A stretch of 64,000 nucleotides of DNA, taken from the NCBI GenBank assembly GCA_949987565.1, contig OX465110.1:17338394-17402393 (forward strand), written 5' to 3'. Within the stretch, counting starts at the first letter, position 1, and every line of letters begins with the position of its first letter. Below are positions 58,561 to 64,000 of the stretch, piece by piece. A program made the translations under genes and the position numbers. This stretch comes from Luidia sarsii (Eukaryota > Echinodermata > Asteroidea > Paxillosida > Luidiidae). Below the pieces are notes generated by a model that saw only the letters and a list, made by a program, of their open reading frames with translations, was not told the origin of the DNA and did no database searches.

Positions 58561-58747
58561 ATTATCAATTCTGATCGGTCCTGCTGTGAAAGTTGACACT
58601 CTTTTTCTGAAAACAACATTGATTACAAACAAGGCAAAATTATTGGGGGAAAAAAATCATTCATTTTGACCTGACATGTTATGTTGTTATGTTAACTTGT
58701 TATGTTACGCTGCTTTTGTTAAAAATGTGCCTGTTTTTTTTTGGGTA

Positions 58748-58753
58748 AATAAA
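58748..58753 (+). promoter_or_regulatory. Candidate poly(A) signal for the TPP1-like gene
   Basis: AATAAA lies about 530 bp after the stop codon, past the embedded SINE. This is a motif match only. Confidence 0.4.
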
Positions 58754-59215
58754 CCAAAAGTTATATTTTTGGCAGAAAAATGATTAGTCTTTATTTTTAC
58801 TACAGTAATATGCAAAAGTGTTCCCAACTGCTGACTAAAATGACCAAAATGAAAATATCAAAAATGTAGGAGGGACCGACATTTCGATCCTAGCAGGCGA
58901 AGTAATAGTACAGAAATTGCTCCACTGCAGTGTCGGAGAATATTTAGGTCAAGTTTACCCTCGCGACTTGGTTTTCGACATGCAGGGCATTTCAGAGCCT
59001 CCGTAGTAATGAAGGGGGGGGGGGCGTGCCGCTGCTGGATTGACAGTTCCGACCGAATGAAAAGTTACTATGTACTGTGTAGTAATTTCTATAAAAAAAT
59101 GGATTTGTCTAGTTGACCTCGGCTGAATAATCACCTCATCACTGCTAGTACAGCTAGTTTGTGCAGTGAGTGATGTTGCCTAGGAGTGGGACTGTTCAAA
59201 CCACCGACCGTGACC

Positions 59216-62200
59216 ATGCCGCTACGCACCACCGTGATCGGGGCCTACCCCAAGCCGGACTTCCTGGCCGTCCCCGACTGGTTTCAGACCCTCGACTACT
59301 CCCAGCTGCTCAAGGACTACGGCAAGTTTCAGCAGGAGAGGATGCTGACAGAAGGTTGGGTTCATTGTCGCCGATTTTCACGAACTAGCATTAGCAGTAC
59401 CCCCCGGTATGTAAGCCCGTAAACAAGGCCCATATCCTCACCGGTAGGCGGTACCGCACGGGTCTGTACATTTTTGACACACCCCCTCCCGTGATGATGA
59501 ACACAATTTCTCCCGGTGTTGGTTCCAGCATGGCGGGTTCTAGTTCAGTAGTTGAGTAATAATAATAAAAGGATATTATTTTGTAAAGCGCCCAAATTGC
59601 CAAAAAGGCCTCAAATCGCTGAATACAAAGATAAAAACCAAAACAAGTTACAACATTACTAAATGCATGGTATTAAAACTTATTTGGTTAAAAAGGCCTT
59701 TTGTAAAATATTTGGACCTCTTAAACAGTTAAAATCAAATTTTGTTCAATGTCTTAAAACGATTAATTTTTCATTATAAATAGTTGCGGTTACCGTAACC
59801 CTCATCCTCCCGAAGGGTTAAGGTTCTTCTACATCTACTTCTAGTTCTAGTTCTACATCTACTACTCTACATCTAATTTACTTAGGCCTATAATTTTATA
59901 AATGCAATAGTTCTTTTTCCATGTGTATATTTTATATTTTTTCTGTTTTCTGTTGTCCAATTAGTTTGGAGAGCCCCCTGACAGAAACTAGTTTCTTTTG
60001 GGCAATCCTGCGGGAGTTAATTGGATGTTGTTTCTCTTATTGTTGCTGCTGTTTGTTTGTTTGTTTGGGTGGTGTATTTTTATTGATTTATTTCTGTTTT
60101 CAACTTTAGTCTTACTTGTGTGTGCAGTGATGTGAATGCTGTACGTGTATCCCTGAAAAATGAAATTAACTATAAAAATAAATATGAATAAATAAATTAT
60201 ATAAATATACACTTGATCATAGTTCATACCATACAATGCATAGACTAATCTGAGTAATAGAGGCTTAGACTTAGAGCAAACCATGATCACACTGATCTGG
60301 TTATTCTGGTAACTTTAATTATTTTTTTAGCTGCCAAGTTTTTGAGTATATGCTTGGCGATGTGGTTGACATACGAATTGATAATGTGGCAACACTGTAC
60401 CAACACCGTAACTAAATCTAAAATTTAAAAGGATTGAAACAAAACCCCACCACAATCCACAATAGGCCACCTATGTAATGTAAACAACAGCCAATTATAT
60501 GGCACGGCCAGAAAAAAAAATGGACTTATTTAGTCCCACAGTTTTCCCAAGAATCTTTTTTTTTTTTAAATGTGTATACATGCGCGTGTAAACCTGAAGA
60601 TAGTCATGATCAGTACGTGCCCCCAGAACTATGGCGTTCCGGTCGGGAGAGCAGCGGACGACGTAGAACCCAACAGTTCTAGGGGTAGATCAGTACGTGT
60701 GCCACAAAATGGTGATTTGCCATTTGGGGGAAAACTGCACTACTGACTACTGCTATACTCTATAGTCCAATTTTTTTCAGCAAGTGATTGTGCCAGACAA
60801 TGACTATTATTTAGTATTGTTTACCTAACATCTAGGTGGTGTATTTTGGATTAGGGTTTTTTATCCACCCATTTACCTTGCATTTAGGACTACAGTACAG
60901 TGTAAGTGATTAGGTAATTATATTTAAACCCAAATCTTTCCCATAATGTTCTGACACTGTTGCAGAGTACCAGAAGCTGTATCTGAGAGTGCTGCAGGAG
61001 GCTCTCGCTGAGCAATCAGAGCTGGGCGTCGATGTTGTCACGGACGGGGAACTGGACAGAGAGTGCTATGTCTGGTTTCTTTGGTAAGCTTTACCGAGGG
61101 AAAGACTTCCTAAAAATAAAAAAAATCACATAGGCCTACAGGAATTTGATATTAAAGAGGCATTTGCGAACATGGTCTGAAGTACATTGCTAATAACTAT
61201 AATGAACGATAAAGGTGTTTTAACTTCGAATACCTTTTTGGAGGTGTATATTTTGCCGGCACCGGCATTTATCTTCCTGTTCCCTATCTCTGATGGTCCA
61301 ATTTTAATTTTGTCAGGCGACATTAACATATCATCAGGAACGACCGCCGGCAGAATAACGTTTAGAGCAAAAAGGCCAGCGCAATGTAATGAAAATGGGC
61401 CAATCAGAGTACCGTATTAAAGGGAAAGGCAAAACAGTGTTTGCATGAAGAATGCTGGTGCAGGCAATATACACACTGCCTAATCTTTTTTCTAAAATGC
61501 GTTTTGAAAATTTTGAAAAGGTCTTTTTCTCTTTCCACTTTTTTTTTCACCAGCCGACATTTGCAAGGATTCAGTTTTGACAACCTGGAGATGGGGATAT
61601 TCCGTGGAAATAATAGCACTTTGCCACAAGTGATAGGGCCAGTTGGTAAGTGAGCGTGTAGGGACTTTGTGCACGGCATGCGTTGTGAGAAGGCTGGATG
61701 GGTTGTGATCTCTATACCAGTGAAGGTTGTAGTGAAAATATAAATGGATCCAGCTTGAAACATCATTATTGTGCATGCTTCCCTGCTGGCTTCCCAAATG
61801 TAGACGGTGAAAAACTACCGCAAAATGGCATTATACTCCATTTATCTTATCAAGTCGATCAGCACTAAGGAGTCGATAACGATATCCACTCTGTCTTATC
61901 CTTTACAATAGATGTTGGCAAAGCGAGTGATGTGCTCATCAAAAACTGGACCCTGGCCCAGGTACGTCAGAGCTAGGAATAAAGAGCAACAATTGACTGG
62001 CTTTGTTTAGAACTGGGACTTTTTTTCATTATTTATTTAGGGCCTATATCACTGCACAAGATAAGAGAACATAATTATAAGTGCCATGGGGGCTGGACAT
62101 CATTGGCTCTCTAACATTGAAAACACAGCTTGGAGTTCTTTGTTCATGTTGAAACCTTTGGATTCTTCTTCATAACGCAGCATAACATTAAAAAACCAAA

Positions 62201-63020
62201 GCCAAAGGCTTCCCATTTTCATGCATTGTGTAAAAGAACTAAAGCCTAAGCCGGGGTTTGGAAAAATGGCCCATAAAGCCAGATAATTAAGACTTGAAGG
62301 TTTGTGTGGTGGAAGTACCAAGTGGAAGGTTTGCGGTGACACCATCTCACATCTCTTTTGAGAAGGAGTATTCAGAGCCATATCACCGCAAACCTTCCAC
62401 TTTATCCTAGCCATAAAGCCATCACTAGTGATAACACCAGTTCAAACAAAAGCCTGTTCCACAATGAATTGATGCCAGTTTGGTTTTTTGTTTACTTTTG
62501 ATTTCAAAGGCAAACTCTGCGAACCCGGTGAAGGCAACAATACCGGGGCCGCTGACCATAATTGGAACCAGTCAAAGTGCGTATTATCAGCTTACACAAT
62601 AGTGTAGGAGTGCTCAGACTGCTAGAGAATGTTTGAGTGGAGATGAACACAAAAGATTGCTGTTTGAAGGGGATGGCATTGTCTTTGAACAAATCAAACA
62701 AACAAATCAAGAGAGAGGGGATATCTTCTGTCATCTGTATCTTATTACTCCTCTACCTTCCAATCTTGTTCTGCCTTTCAGAAAGCTCTTGCTTTTATTA
62801 TTGATAGTCAGAAACGGTGCCAGGTCCTCTAAATTTGTAAATTCTTGGGTCTTTGAAGTCAGCGAGCAGTATACTTGTTTTTTTCTTTGTACCTACAAGG
62901 TTAAAGAAATGATTTCCGTTGCTTGGTCACGTCCAGATAAATTCTACTCCGACAAGAAGGAGCTCAGCCTTGCCTTGGCGCACGCAATCAACAAGATAGT
63001 CAAGGCACTTATCGTAGCAG
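59216..63020 (+). CDS. UROD/MetE-like superfamily protein (cobalamin-independent methionine synthase type), partial
   Basis: Six coding exons: 59216-59354, 60966-61083, 61554-61645, 61912-61961, 62510-62576, 62937-63020, in phase, giving 183 aa; the gene continues beyond the window. The N-terminus TTVIGAYPKPDF is the usual opening of MetE/COG0620 barrels. It is followed by ELGVDVVTDGELDRECYVWF, LCRHLQGFSF, ATIPGPLTIIGTSQ and YSDKKELSLALAHAINK, in the family's order. Such proteins bind a methyl-pterin or thiol substrate in a TIM barrel; the zinc-ligand region would lie in the missing half, so the reaction cannot be stated. The first donor (GTTGGG) is weak and the last acceptor was chosen by phase and family fit. 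It could instead be an archaeal-type MetE relative of other function. Confidence 0.75.
62314..62405. mobile_element. Short foldback copy of the GCGGTGACACC element
   Basis: GTGGAAGGTTTGCGGTGACA at left and ATCACCGCAAACCTTCCACT at right pair around an 'AGAAGGAGT' centre. It lies in intron 4 of the MetE-like gene. Confidence 0.7.
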
Positions 63021-64000
63021 GTAAAAGAGGCAGTTAGAATGGGTCCCCCCACTTAATACACTATGAGATTTAAAGATGCTAATGATGAGATTTAAGGAAA
63101 ATTGTGATGCACCGACTCCATCCATCTCAAGGCGCAGAATTAATCTGCACACAGCTTTTCATTGAAAAAGAAGAAGTGAATTATAAGCACATTATTCAGT
63201 TGAACAGGGACTTCATACTGTACATGGTGAACTGGACTGGAATTTGAGCCCGAGAACTCTTGCTTTTGAAAACCTACTAGTGCTCTAACGCCTCAGCCAT
63301 ACAGCCCTTGTTAGGCGGTACCCTTCCCAAATTGTCAACTACCTTTGCTGATATGAGGGTTGGCAGTCAGAATCAATTGAACTATTAACTGTCATAATTA
63401 TGTCTATGTCTAGTGGAAAACAACCACTCTCCCCAATTTTCATTCCATGCCGATGCTCAGTGCTATATCCAGCTCTTAGGTGGGTGGCCTTCCCAAATAG
63501 TGAATCTATCTTTGCCAGGGTGGTGGGCACCACCAATATCTGCTGTATACCTCCAGGGATCATGCGCCCTCCATTTTCACCCTGATGCAAACAACAATTA
63601 AGTGGAAGTCTCTACAGAGACACCATGTAACACATCTCTTCTGAGAAGGAGTGTGTGGATCTGAAAAGACAATCTTACACGTAGTTGTAAACCTGGGCTA
63701 CAGCAATTTGGGGCTCACACAAAGCGGATTCAGCCATGAACAACCAAATTCATTGACCCTTTTGAAGTGAATTCACCCTGAAGATTTCACCTCATCTGAC
63801 CCCCCTTCTTCCTCCATGATCTGACCTGCCCCAACCAAATCGCCTCACAAATGACAACTCACTCTGCCAGGCAGTTGTGGTCTTGTCTGTGGAATTTCAC
63901 ACCACAGGCTTGTACATTGCTGCCGGTTACCACCAAGAATGTGGCCTTGGATAGACCACTGGTGAAACCACCATGAAAAGCTGGTTAGGAAAATTTTCAG
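63021..64000. other. Intron of the MetE-like gene (unfinished at window edge)
   Basis: It starts with the donor GTAAAA. It contains family 1 SINE pieces at about 63220-63400 and 63470-63560 and a GACACCATG element fragment at 63600-63680. I found no further exon that fits the expected next block of the protein (a QxDEP-type strand). Confidence 0.6.

Larger units (their letters stand above)
58221..59215. other. Intergenic: 3' UTR with SINE copy, G-run and repeat fragment
   Basis: It holds the TPP1-like 3' UTR, the family 1 SINE at 58330-58560, a CGACATTTCGATCCTAGCAG repeat arm at 58868-58895 and a G-run near 59018. The promoter of the MetE-like gene should be in the last few hundred bases, but no core element was recognised. 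Confidence 0.6.

Overview
This is a eukaryotic, intron-rich window from an animal, most likely an invertebrate deuterostome such as an echinoderm, hemichordate or amphioxus. The lineage is an inference: spliced genes of animal families sit among AT-rich introns and dense short repeats (tRNA-derived SINEs, MITEs, foldback elements). No bacterial operons, rRNA or CRISPR arrays are seen. I rebuilt four protein-coding genes by hand, joining exons with GT/GC-AG splice sites so that reading phase is kept at every junction.

Layout. (1) 1-3425: repeats, no gene supported. (2) 3426-19150, minus strand: a 23-exon adhesion GPCR (974 aa) with a signal peptide, a GAIN/GPS cleavage module, seven transmembrane segments and an unusual acidic Tyr-rich tail. 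(3) 19151-21283: intergenic, between two divergent genes. (4) 21284-45362, plus strand: a 10-exon POGLUT2/3 (KDELC) protein O-glucosyltransferase (510 aa) ending in the ER-retention signal HEEL; its 14 kb intron 2 is full of satellite and inverted repeats. (5) 45363-49269: intergenic, with an 891-bp almost perfect palindromic transposon flanked by a 9-bp target duplication. (6) 49270-58220, plus strand: an 8-exon gene (1188 aa) whose N-terminal OB-like domain and C-terminal helix resemble the shelterin subunit TPP1/ACD, separated by a very long Ser-rich, internally duplicated linker. (7) 59216 to beyond the window, plus strand: the first six coding exons of a UROD/MetE-like (cobalamin-independent methionine synthase type) protein.

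The genes do not form a pathway. POGLUT2/3 acts in the ER on secreted EGF-repeat proteins, the GPCR sits at the cell surface, the TPP1-like protein would act at telomeres, and the MetE-like protein would act in one-carbon/methyl metabolism. The most interesting items are the TPP1-like gene with its expanded linker, the foldback/MULE-like palindrome, and a tandem array of copied splice-acceptor plus exon-head units directly before POGLUT exon 7.
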